From contig JASJAO010000004.1 in the NCBI GenBank assembly GCA_030066975.1, positions 1 through 64,000 on the forward strand: a stretch of 64,000 nt of DNA, read 5' to 3'. This document shows, piece by piece, positions 57,933-64,000 of the stretch. Within the stretch, counting starts at the first letter, position 1, and every line of letters starts with the position of its first letter. The position numbers and the translations under genes were made by a program. The notes beneath the pieces are model-generated. The model made no database searches. It had not been told where the DNA came from and was given only the letters and a program-made list of their open reading frames with translations. Source of the DNA: Henriciella sp. GTDB lineage: Bacteria; Pseudomonadota; Alphaproteobacteria; Caulobacterales; Hyphomonadaceae.

Positions 57933-58625
57933 CTATTGGCTCAACCTGAATTCGAGCGGATAAACCACGCCTCGCCGCTCAACTGCCTGCCCGCGGCGAA
58001 TGCGCGGCATGAAGGAAACGTTCTGAATGGCACGTTTGGCCTCGCGCTCGAACACGCTGTGCGTACATACAGGCTGCACATTGAAAGGTTGGCCTTTTGC
58101 GGAGACATCGAACGTCACCTCGCAGTCGCCTTCAAGTCCGCGTGTGATCGCCGTATTTGGATAGGTTACCACGGGCGGCGCGATCGGCTCAGCGCGGCGT
58201 TCTGAAATAACAATTGGCTCAGGGACGAAATTCGCGAACGACCTTGTAAAGTCGGGTTCAGGGGCCGTCCACTCAATTGGCTGGGTTGGCGTTGTATCGA
58301 CCGATTTACGGGCGCTGTACTTTGGCGGTGGTGGCGGCTGATTGGCTTCCAGAAGTCTCGCAGGTTCTCGGCTGTGATTGGGCGCTGTGTCTCTGATTTC
58401 GGGGAGCGCGATTCGTACAAGTCGGTGCGCTTCGGCAGTCGGCAAAGAGACTTGATCGACTTGAATGGCTTTCTGCATTGCCCAGAACAGGCCAAGGGTC
58501 GCGGCGGCGGCGGGCAATCCAACCGCGACAAAGCGGAATCGGTCTGCCCTCTTCCAGTTTGGCACAGCGTGTTTGTGGGGCATCAATCCATCCGCTGAAA
58601 TGGCGTTATCGTTAAAGACCGTCAT
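57933..58625 (-). CDS. TonB family energy transducer 1
   Basis: The 230-aa protein (ATG 58625, GGGAGGTAGATGCC upstream; an earlier ATG at 58655 is less likely) has a single transmembrane helix (about 40-60), a P-P-P-P-P-K spacer near 107-111, and a C-terminal TonB domain. The domain has G-x-E-G-D-C-E-V-T-F-D-V and a Y-P-L-E-F end. It carries energy from ExbB/ExbD to receptors. It is paralogous to TonB-2, which shares R-R-x-V-V-Y-P-L-E-F. A candidate own promoter lies upstream. Confidence 0.9.
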   Translation of the reverse strand: MTVFNDNAISADGLMPHKHAVPNWKRADRFRFVAVGLPAAAATLGLFWAMQKAIQVDQVSLPTAEAHRLVRIALPEIRDTAPNHSREPARLLEANQPPPPPKYSARKSVDTTPTQPIEWTAPEPDFTRSFANFVPEPIVISERRAEPIAPPVVTYPNTAITRGLEGDCEVTFDVSAKGQPFNVQPVCTHSVFEREAKRAIQNVSFMPRIRRGQAVERRGVVYPLEFRLSQ

Positions 58626-58651
58626 GGCATCTACCTCCCAGTTGATATGTA

Positions 58652-58680
58652 ACAATATGACATCTCGGTCGGAAAAGCAA
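58652..58680 (-). promoter_or_regulatory. Candidate promoter of TonB-1
   Basis: On the minus strand TTGCTT (58675-58680) and TATTGT (58652-58657) are 17 nt apart, 27 nt before the TonB-1 ATG. A terminator for TonB-2 lies just upstream. The pair therefore supports separate transcription of TonB-1 (and TPR) from the exbB-exbD-TonB-2 unit. The boxes are imperfect. Confidence 0.45.
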
Positions 58681-58710
58681 TGCTATTTGTAATTTCATTA
58701 CGCCCCATAG

Positions 58711-58741
58711 ATAAAAAGAAAGGGAGGCCTGCGCCTCCCTT
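58711..58741 (-). terminator. Rho-independent terminator of TonB-2
   Basis: AAGGGAGGC (58720-58728) and GCCTCCCTT (58733-58741) form a 9-bp stem with a CTGC loop. On the minus strand it is followed by TTCTTTTTA. It lies 28 nt past the TonB-2 stop and ends the main cluster transcript. Confidence 0.85.
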
Positions 58742-58768
58742 CCCCGTTAGATATGACTGTCGCCGACA

Positions 58769-59395
58769 CTAGTCCTGCAGTTTGAACTCCAATGGATACA
58801 CCACATTGCGGCGTTCTGCAGGCTGTCCACGAATGATCTTTGGTGCGAACTCAACCCGGCTCACGGCCCGCTCGGCCTCGCGCTTGAAGATATTGTCCGT
58901 GCAGGTTGCTTCGACATTGTACGGACGTCCGCGCGTATCCACGTCAAAGCGCACATCACACGAGCCTTCTGTCCCACGCTCAGCCGCCCGGCTTGGATAG
59001 GACGGGGCTGGCGGACGGATTGGCTGGGCATCACGATCGGAGATCGCTACCGGGTCAATCGCCAGGGATTGCATACGATCAATCTTCAGTTCAGTCGGCG
59101 CGGCCCCTTGAATGGAAGGGGTTGGCAGATCGATCTGAGACTTGGTTGTCGACAGCTTTGGTGGCGGTGGCGGCTTATCCGCAGAATTCAACCTGCGAGG
59201 CTTTGCACGCGCCCGGCGATTAACCTGCGTATCCTCCTCGGATGGCGTAATCCGCTCAATCACCCGCGCCTGATCGACTTCCGGTTCCACGAAGGGCTGG
59301 CTGATCAGCACCTGCATGATTCGAAACAGTGCAAACGTGACGATCGCCGCGAGCGGGATACCGATCCCTAAGCGAATTGGTGAACTGGCAAACAT
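58769..59395 (-). CDS. TonB family energy transducer 2
   Basis: The 208-aa protein has an N-terminal transmembrane helix (about 8-30), a basic/Pro segment including K-P-P-P-P-P-K near 73, and a C-terminal TonB domain with S-C-D-V-R-F-D-V and V-V-Y-P-L-E-F-K-L. GGAGAT lies before the ATG. It follows the ExbD gene by 10 nt and is the last gene of that set before the terminator at 58711-58741. Its domain order matches TonB-1. Confidence 0.9.
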   Translation of the reverse strand: MFASSPIRLGIGIPLAAIVTFALFRIMQVLISQPFVEPEVDQARVIERITPSEEDTQVNRRARAKPRRLNSADKPPPPPKLSTTKSQIDLPTPSIQGAAPTELKIDRMQSLAIDPVAISDRDAQPIRPPAPSYPSRAAERGTEGSCDVRFDVDTRGRPYNVEATCTDNIFKREAERAVSRVEFAPKIIRGQPAERRNVVYPLEFKLQD

Positions 59396-59405
59396 TTCAG
59401 ATCTC

Positions 59406-59822
59406 CTATTCTTCCAACACAGAAATCGGGACCAGGTTCAGTCCGTCTTCCTTGTTTACGATCTCGACGAGATCAATCATCACCCCCGCTTCAGCGTCCT
59501 GATCCACCTGAATGACGAGTTTTCCTTTCGGGTTGGCTTCGCGAAGCTCCCGAATGTTGAACCCGACTTCCTGGAGCGAGACTTCCTGCTTGTTCATCCA
59601 GATCTTGCTCTGATCATCAACCGCAATCAAAATCCCGAGCGGGTTTTGCGCATCGAGGTTCTCGACCTCCTGGCGATCAACATCCACACCTGGCTCACGA
59701 ATGAACTGGGCGGTCACAATGAAGAAGATCAGCAAGATGAACACGACATCCAGCATGGGCGTCAGGTTGACATCATCATCGGCCCCTTCGCCGCTGGCGG
59801 ACGCTCTTTTTCGTCTGGCCAT
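59406..59822 (-). CDS. exbD: ExbD/TolR family protein (second copy)
   Basis: The 138-aa protein has a short cytoplasmic start, a single transmembrane helix with the functional Asp (D-D-D-V-N-L-T-P-M-L-D-V-V-F-I-L-L-I-F-F), and a periplasmic domain ending in V-I-Q-V-D-x-D. It is half of the proton-driven ExbB/ExbD stator. GGAGGTAGAC precedes the ATG. It differs clearly from the neighbour at 59832-60245, which argues for two functional stators or one mixed complex. Confidence 0.93.
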   Translation of the reverse strand: MARRKRASASGEGADDDVNLTPMLDVVFILLIFFIVTAQFIREPGVDVDRQEVENLDAQNPLGILIAVDDQSKIWMNKQEVSLQEVGFNIRELREANPKGKLVIQVDQDAEAGVMIDLVEIVNKEDGLNLVPISVLEE

Positions 59823-59831
59823 GTCTACCTC

Positions 59832-60245
59832 CTACTCGTCCGCACTCTGGATCACGTTTACGCGTTCCATCTGTGCATTATACGCCTCATCCCGAATGCG
59901 AATGATCGTACCGCTGCTGGCCCGGGGATGCGCCTGAATGATCAGAGCACTTTCAGGGTTCTCAGCACGCAACCGCTCCATATTGGCGCGTACACCGCCA
60001 ATATCGGTAAAGCGACCATTCACAGTGATCAGATTGTCCGGTCCAACATAAACCAGAATCGCCGGGACCTGCTGTTGTTGCTGGTTTGGCGGTGTTGGCG
60101 GTGGTGGTGGCTCAATCCCGAGCGCTTTTTCCTGAATGAAGGTCGATGTCACGATGAAGAAGATCAACAGAATGAAGACAACGTCCAGCATCGGTGTGAG
60201 GTCAACATTTGCCTCCTCGGCAGGTCTGGTGGTTCTCCCGCGCAT
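59832..60245 (-). CDS. exbD: ExbD/TolR family protein (first copy)
   Basis: The 137-aa protein has the same plan: cytoplasmic Arg/Thr-rich start, L-T-P-M-L-D-V-V-F-I-L-L-I-F-F-I-V-T-S-T-F with the critical Asp, a P-P-P-P-P-T-P linker, and a periplasmic domain. It overlaps the short ExbB by one base (stop TGA, start ATG), so the two are translationally coupled. The linker is Pro/Gln-rich. Confidence 0.93.
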   Translation of the reverse strand: MRGRTTRPAEEANVDLTPMLDVVFILLIFFIVTSTFIQEKALGIEPPPPPTPPNQQQQQVPAILVYVGPDNLITVNGRFTDIGGVRANMERLRAENPESALIIQAHPRASSGTIIRIRDEAYNAQMERVNVIQSADE

Positions 60246-60757
60246 CAGCCGATCTCCATTTCGTCTTCAAGCTTCTGCACAAGACGGTTCACCTTACGGT
60301 CCATGCCTGAGGTGAACAGGATGCCCGAAATCGACGCGACCATGCCCGCCATTGTCGGGATCGTCGCCTGAGACACACCGCGAGACATCGCTTTAGCGTC
60401 TGCACCATCCGTGATTGCCATATAGTCAAACACGGTCACCATCCCGGTTACGGTTCCAAGCAGGCCCAGCAGGGGCGCGAGCGCCACAAGAGCCTTGGTG
60501 AACCCGACATTGGCTTGCGCCCGTTGGCGGACTTCAGACACCAGTTTGTCTTTGATCCAGTGCGCGAAGGTGGACTTCTTGTCAGAGCGCGAGCGCCACT
60601 CTGACAGAGCCTCATCTGCGTAGGTTTTGTGCGCGAGGCGGAAGTAGAACAACCGCTCCAGAATCAAGGCCCACATCACGAAGGTTGCGGCCATGATCGC
60701 CAGCAGCACGGGGCCGCCTCGCGTCAAAAACTCCTGTAGATCGGATAATCCCAGCAT
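60245..60757 (-). CDS. exbB: ExbB/TolQ/MotA-type proton channel (short)
   Basis: The 170-aa protein has three transmembrane segments: one N-terminal (about 15-35) and a C-terminal pair with L-V-A-L-A-P-L-L-G-L-L-G-T-V-T-G-M and the A-T-I-P-T-M-A-G-M-V-A-S-I-S-G-I-L helix. These line the proton path with ExbD. GAGGAG precedes the ATG. It lacks the N-terminal extension of its neighbour at 60782. Together with the ExbD copies it drives TonB. Confidence 0.92.
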   Translation of the reverse strand: MLGLSDLQEFLTRGGPVLLAIMAATFVMWALILERLFYFRLAHKTYADEALSEWRSRSDKKSTFAHWIKDKLVSEVRQRAQANVGFTKALVALAPLLGLLGTVTGMVTVFDYMAITDGADAKAMSRGVSQATIPTMAGMVASISGILFTSGMDRKVNRLVQKLEDEMEIG

Positions 60758-60781
60758 GGGAACTCCTCTATGGAGGCCGGC

Positions 60782-62182
60782 TTACGCCGACGCTCCGCTA
60801 CGCTCTGCACGCTCTGCCACAAGGCCAGCTGCCTGCTCGTCCAGCACCTGCTGGTTGCCGCGCGCCATTGAGGCCGCAACAGCGTGAAGCAGAAGCAGTG
60901 GAATCGCAGCCACCAGACCCAGGACTGTGGTCATAAGCGCGGTTGAAATACCGCCCGCCATCAGTTTCGGATCACCGGCACCGAAATTGGTAATCGCGGT
61001 AAAGGTGATGATCATACCGATAACCGTACCGAGCAGACCCAGGAGCGGGGCCACAGCGGCCAGCACTTTCACCACATCGTTGAAACGTTCGATTTTCGGT
61101 GACTCGCGCAGGATCTGTTCATCCAGCTTGAGCTCGAGGGTTTCAAGATCGGCGTTACGGTTGGTTTCGTAAGCTTCAAATACGCGTGCCAGCGGGTTGC
61201 CGTCGCCAGCCTGCTTGGTTTTCGCTGTGCTGCGCATCGCACCACCCATCAGGAACAGGGTGACAATCTTGAACAGCGCGAAGACAAGACCAATGGCCAG
61301 CAGGAACAGGATCACCGCACCAACGGCGCCGCCTTGTCCAATACGCTGCTGAAGGGTTGGCTTCTCACCTTCAATCGCAAACAGATCACCCTTACTCGGG
61401 TCAAACGGGACAGTGATGGTCTGGCCTTCATCGGCTCTGATCAGGCTGGTCATAGCCGAGCGGAACTTACCAGCCGGTTGGGCTTTCAGAACGCGAAGAT
61501 ACGGCTCATCGGTGTTGTCTGTAATGGTTTCGATAAAACGAGCACCGTCAGTCGTTGCCGCGGTAAACACGCCAACGCGCATCACTTCAACCTCGGCCAC
61601 TTCACCGTCCGCACCAACACCAGACACGTCCGTCATGAACGCTTTCACTTCTGACTGAGCGATCATTTCGCGCAGCATGGCTTTCGGAAGTGAATCCAGA
61701 TCCGCGCGGGTTGGAAGTGTTCGGGCCTGCGCAACAGTTGAAAGCTGCTCGGTCCGGCCAGGATAGTTGAAATTGGCGATCGACGAATCGATGATCGGCA
61801 TGGTTTCACCGGCTGCGGTGCGGAACTGCCCAAGCAGCTCACCAAAATCACCAGCCTGCTCCTCAAGCTCGGCGGACAAAGCTGAAAGTTCAGCTTCGTT
61901 TGCGTCGAATTCCGCACCAAGACGCGCGCCTACGGCTTCAGCGGCCCGCAATTCTGCTCGCGCGCCTTCCATGGCCGCGACCTGCTCATCTCTTTCCCGC
62001 TGGAACTGCGCCACACGCTCGCGGTCTTCGGCCGACAGTTCATTCGAGTCGGCTTCCACGAGGCGTAGAATTTCACTTAGGGAAACATTTTGCGCCACAG
62101 CGGGCGCTGAAAAGGCAAACGTGGACCCAGCGAGAACCGCTGCTGCACCAAGCGCCTTGAGGGATTTAGTCACTTTTTTCAT
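60782..62182 (-). CDS. Long ExbB/TtpC-type proton channel with periplasmic coiled-coil domain
   Basis: The 466-aa protein (ATG 62182; a TTG five codons earlier is less likely) has a signal peptide (about 30 aa). A long coiled-coil periplasmic domain (about 40-120, R-E-R-D-E-Q-V-A-A-M-E-G-A-R-A-E) and a mixed region follow, then the ExbB membrane domain. The latter shows V-A-P-L-L-G-L-L-G-T-V-I-G-M near 385-400 and the final transmembrane pair. The extension is typical of TtpC/TonB2-type systems that need an extra periplasmic contact. It follows DUF3450 by 30 nt. Confidence 0.9.
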   Translation of the reverse strand: MKKVTKSLKALGAAAVLAGSTFAFSAPAVAQNVSLSEILRLVEADSNELSAEDRERVAQFQRERDEQVAAMEGARAELRAAEAVGARLGAEFDANEAELSALSAELEEQAGDFGELLGQFRTAAGETMPIIDSSIANFNYPGRTEQLSTVAQARTLPTRADLDSLPKAMLREMIAQSEVKAFMTDVSGVGADGEVAEVEVMRVGVFTAATTDGARFIETITDNTDEPYLRVLKAQPAGKFRSAMTSLIRADEGQTITVPFDPSKGDLFAIEGEKPTLQQRIGQGGAVGAVILFLLAIGLVFALFKIVTLFLMGGAMRSTAKTKQAGDGNPLARVFEAYETNRNADLETLELKLDEQILRESPKIERFNDVVKVLAAVAPLLGLLGTVIGMIITFTAITNFGAGDPKLMAGGISTALMTTVLGLVAAIPLLLLHAVAASMARGNQQVLDEQAAGLVAERAERSGASA

Positions 62183-62212
62183 TGGGTTATGCCTCAATAA
62201 ATCCGGTCCGTG

Positions 62213-62989
62213 CTATTGCACAGACAACTTGGTTGCAGGCGCATAAAGCACGCCCGGTGTCGTTGTGCCTTTCGCGATCCGGATCGCTTTCGACACATCT
62301 TCCTTGAATCTGTTTTCAACTGGCACCCACTCACGTGTGGCCCGGTCGTAGCGCGCTGCATAGCGGCGGTCCGGCGACATGTAGACGAGCGCAACACGGC
62401 CATAAAGGAACATGTCGACGGTCACGTCATTGCCGTCGATCTGAATAGTTTCCGGCCAGGTCTGCACCGTGCGGCCATATTCCATCTCAGCCTTATAGGC
62501 CTCGATGATCAGGCGATATTGTTCAACGATCGGCACATCGGCGCTCGCCATGGCCGTTTTCAGCGTTTCGATGCGCTGCGTGCGATCTTCCAGTTTGAAT
62601 GGCAGGTCCGCTGCGATGAACGTTTCGAGATCAGAGATCATGTCCTGTAGCATGGGCACCGTCTGAGCGGTAATTTCGTCAACACGGCCGAGCTGGTCGG
62701 TCAGCGATTCAAGCTCGCGGCGTTGTGATTCGACCACTTTCTCCTGCTGTCGGGCGTAGAGTTCGGCGGCCTGCTTGCGTTGTAGCAGTGTACGGAATTC
62801 AGCAACCATATCTGAGCGCTCATCATCGAGCTGGTTGATCCGAATCTGGGTTTGTTCAGCACGGCGTGTTGCCTCTTCGCCAGTGTTGATCATGCGACCA
62901 ACTTGGCCTTGTGCTAAGGCTGGAAGCGACAGGCCAACAACTGTTGCGGCCATTATTGCTCCTCGAGCCGGTGTCAGAACTCTCTTCAT
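62213..62989 (-). CDS. DUF3450 family periplasmic protein of the TonB cluster
   Basis: The 258-aa protein has a Sec signal (A-L-A-Q, about residue 27) and a long coiled-coil from about 35 to 110 (R-R-A-E-Q-T-Q-I-R-I-N-Q-L-D). A compact C-terminal domain follows with Y-M-S-P-D-R-R-Y-A-A-R-Y-D. DUF3450 proteins regularly lead the exbB-exbD-tonB cluster in marine bacteria; their function is unknown. The ATG at 62989 has GAGAGG upstream. It is the first gene of the cluster. Confidence 0.88.
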   Translation of the reverse strand: MKRVLTPARGAIMAATVVGLSLPALAQGQVGRMINTGEEATRRAEQTQIRINQLDDERSDMVAEFRTLLQRKQAAELYARQQEKVVESQRRELESLTDQLGRVDEITAQTVPMLQDMISDLETFIAADLPFKLEDRTQRIETLKTAMASADVPIVEQYRLIIEAYKAEMEYGRTVQTWPETIQIDGNDVTVDMFLYGRVALVYMSPDRRYAARYDRATREWVPVENRFKEDVSKAIRIAKGTTTPGVLYAPATKLSVQ

Positions 62990-63377
62990 AAAGTCTGCCT
63001 CTCACTCTCCGAATGGTGCGTTCCGAATATCATTCCGGTAACGCGAAAAACTTTTGGAATCGCCGAACCCATTCGTTCGACGGCTTCACAGCGATCCAGA
63101 CACACACACGTCTGGAAAGTCCAAGGGAAAGCGTGGGTGCGGACCCACTATGACCCCAAATAATTCCGAAGCGTTGGTTCACTTTCTCTTTTCCCGCAAG
63201 ACAGCTCTTCGTTCAGACTGTCATCATACTGCAGACATGTAGACCTCTGCAAAATGGATGACTTCTTGTCAAACTTTCATTCAGAATTGAGGCAGATGCA
63301 AGGCATTTTCGAAATAATATTACACTCAATGCTCGGACCACGCGCATTTGTGGTTCTGCAGTCGCGCAAAATGAGAG
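62990..63377. other. Non-coding gap before the TonB cluster
   Basis: The 388 nt between the DUF3450 start and tRNA-Gln have no supported gene; a 62-codon frame at 63054-63242 has no ribosome site or homologous appearance. The 63000-63060 stretch is A/T-richer and contains several ATTCCGG/GAATA-like blocks. These may carry the cluster promoter, but no clear -35/-10 pair was established. Confidence 0.4.
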
Positions 63378-63452
63378 TGGCTGGGGTGCCAGGATTCGAA
63401 CCTGGGAATGCCGATACCAAAAACCGGTGCCTTACCACTTGGCGACACCCCA
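63378..63452 (-). tRNA. tRNA-Gln (anticodon UUG)
   Basis: A 75-nt cloverleaf on the minus strand has acceptor TGGGGTG / CACCCCA, the D-arm sequence GCCAAGTGGTAAGGC, anticodon stem CCGGT / ATCGG (one G-U) with loop TTTTGGT (anticodon TTG), T-arm CCAGG-TTCGAAT-CCTGG, discriminator G and an encoded CCA. It closely follows the standard bacterial tRNA-Gln pattern. Confidence 0.95.
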
Positions 63453-63655
63453 ACTGATCGGCGGACATAACCAATCCCCTGCCCGCATGCAACACCCAAA
63501 ACCGCAACTGCTGCATCATAATGCAGTTGCAACCGCCCCATGCGAGCTAAGCCTGCGCGAACTGCAAAAACTTTCTCAAAACTCTCATCTTTTGACAAAT
63601 TGAATGGTAAGCACCATATCGTTATCCGATAAGACCGTTTTTTGGAGCCGTGTGT

Positions 63656-64000
63656 ATGAGAACCTTTTTTATTGCCCTCGGAAGCGCCATATTAGGCGTC
63701 ATACTGGGGACGTTGCTTCTGGTTTTCGTCGCCGGGGCCGTGTTCTCAAATTTTGCCAGCAATCTGAACAAGCCTGCCGAGCAATCAGACACCATGGTCC
63801 TGGAGCTGGACCTGCGGATCCCGCAAGCCGATCAGGCCCCCATTTCGGGCCTCGAAGCCCTGTTTGGCACCCCACAAGGCTTCATCGACACGGTCATGAA
63901 ACTTGAAGCGGCTGCTCAGGACGACCGGGTGAAAGGCGTTTTCGTACGCGGCAGCGAGTACAGCCTTGGCTCCGCCCGCGCCGAAGAAGTGCGCGCCGCG
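63656..64000 (+). CDS. sppA: Signal peptide peptidase SppA, N-terminal part (runs off the window)
   Basis: From ATG 63656 the frame stays open to the window end (115 codons). A transmembrane anchor (about residues 5-32, M-R-T-F-F-I-A-L-G-S then L-L-L-V-F-V-A-G-A) is followed by V-L-E-L-D-L-R-I-P and the D-x-R-V-K-G-V-F-V-R region that begins the SppA fold. SppA is a membrane serine/Lys peptidase that digests cleaved signal peptides. The catalytic residues lie beyond the window. GGAGCC precedes the ATG. The length and completeness cannot be judged. Confidence 0.85.
   Translation, partial: MRTFFIALGSAILGVILGTLLLVFVAGAVFSNFASNLNKPAEQSDTMVLELDLRIPQADQAPISGLEALFGTPQGFIDTVMKLEAAAQDDRVKGVFVRGSEYSLGSARAEEVRAA

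Noticed and set aside
59316-60371. 351-codon plus-strand frame across exbD and exbB
   Set aside because: It is a shadow of the real minus-strand ExbD/ExbB genes, whose motifs are unambiguous.
1-64000. CRISPR array, prophage, rRNA operon or biosynthetic gene cluster
   Set aside because: No regularly spaced repeats, integrase, capsid or terminase genes, rRNA sequence or modular synthases were seen.

Overview
The window is chromosomal DNA from an alphaproteobacterium, most likely a marine member of the Hyphomonadaceae/Maricaulales-Caulobacterales group. The evidence is an Atp12-type F1-ATPase chaperone, a three-gene proton-translocating transhydrogenase (pntAA-pntAB-pntB), a long ExbB/TtpC-type TonB cluster with a DUF3450 protein, several secreted peptidases, a large TonB-dependent receptor and a CTTGAC-type promoter. 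This placement is inferred from gene content and protein style, not from a database search. Coding density is high and codon use is GC-rich. The exception is an AT-richer gene at 16185-17069 that sits on a tRNA remnant.

Layout. 1-9.4 kb: dispersed palindromic repeats, a DUF481 outer-membrane protein, aroC, pdxH, an unknown lipoprotein, a secreted S9 peptidase, an SDR/DUF4345/HAD/Atp12 run and a 17-kDa-antigen-like protein. 9.5-15.3 kb: a glutathione transferase, a BAAT-type alpha/beta-hydrolase lipoprotein, a His/Tyr/Gly-rich exported protein, then pccB directly followed by a GH29 fucosidase. 15.3-17.2 kb is an accessory patch: a second copy of the first repeat, an orphan ORF, a 20-nt tRNA 5' remnant and an exported DUF695-RraB protein. 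17.2-25 kb: a globin, an ECF sigma factor with membrane partners, two RNA methyltransferases, a BON-like/coiled-coil-HHH pair, an M48 lipoprotein protease and an orphan LuxR regulator. 25-31 kb: the pnt genes (with a twin-hairpin repeat between pntAA and pntAB) divergent from a TonB-dependent receptor.

31.2-48.9 kb is the transcription/translation core: rplK-rplA, then an opposite-strand M28 peptidase, then rplJ-rplL-rpoB-rpoC and rpsL-rpsG-fusA-tuf. The rplKA and rplJL halves are physically separated, nusG/secE are not beside rplK, and tuf ends at a terminator followed by tRNA-Lys instead of the S10 operon. The fusA-tuf spacer holds an 11-bp perfect hairpin whose loop is complementary to a segment just downstream, a candidate RNA switch or pseudoknot.

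49-56.2 kb: an unknown lipoprotein, then a reverse-strand arginine succinyltransferase operon (M20 hydrolase-astA-astD-astB) ending in tgt. No astC or astE is present, and the M20 hydrolase is a candidate AstE replacement. 56.2-63 kb: a TonB energy-transduction cluster in transcription order DUF3450, long ExbB, short ExbB, two ExbD, TonB-2, TonB-1 and a TPR protein, which presumably powers receptors such as the one at 28.5 kb. The window closes with tRNA-Gln and the 5' part of sppA.

The best leads for something undescribed are the fusA-tuf RNA structure, the AST operon with its M20 hydrolase, the Tgt that has lost two zinc cysteines, and the secreted RraB-like protein at the tRNA scar.
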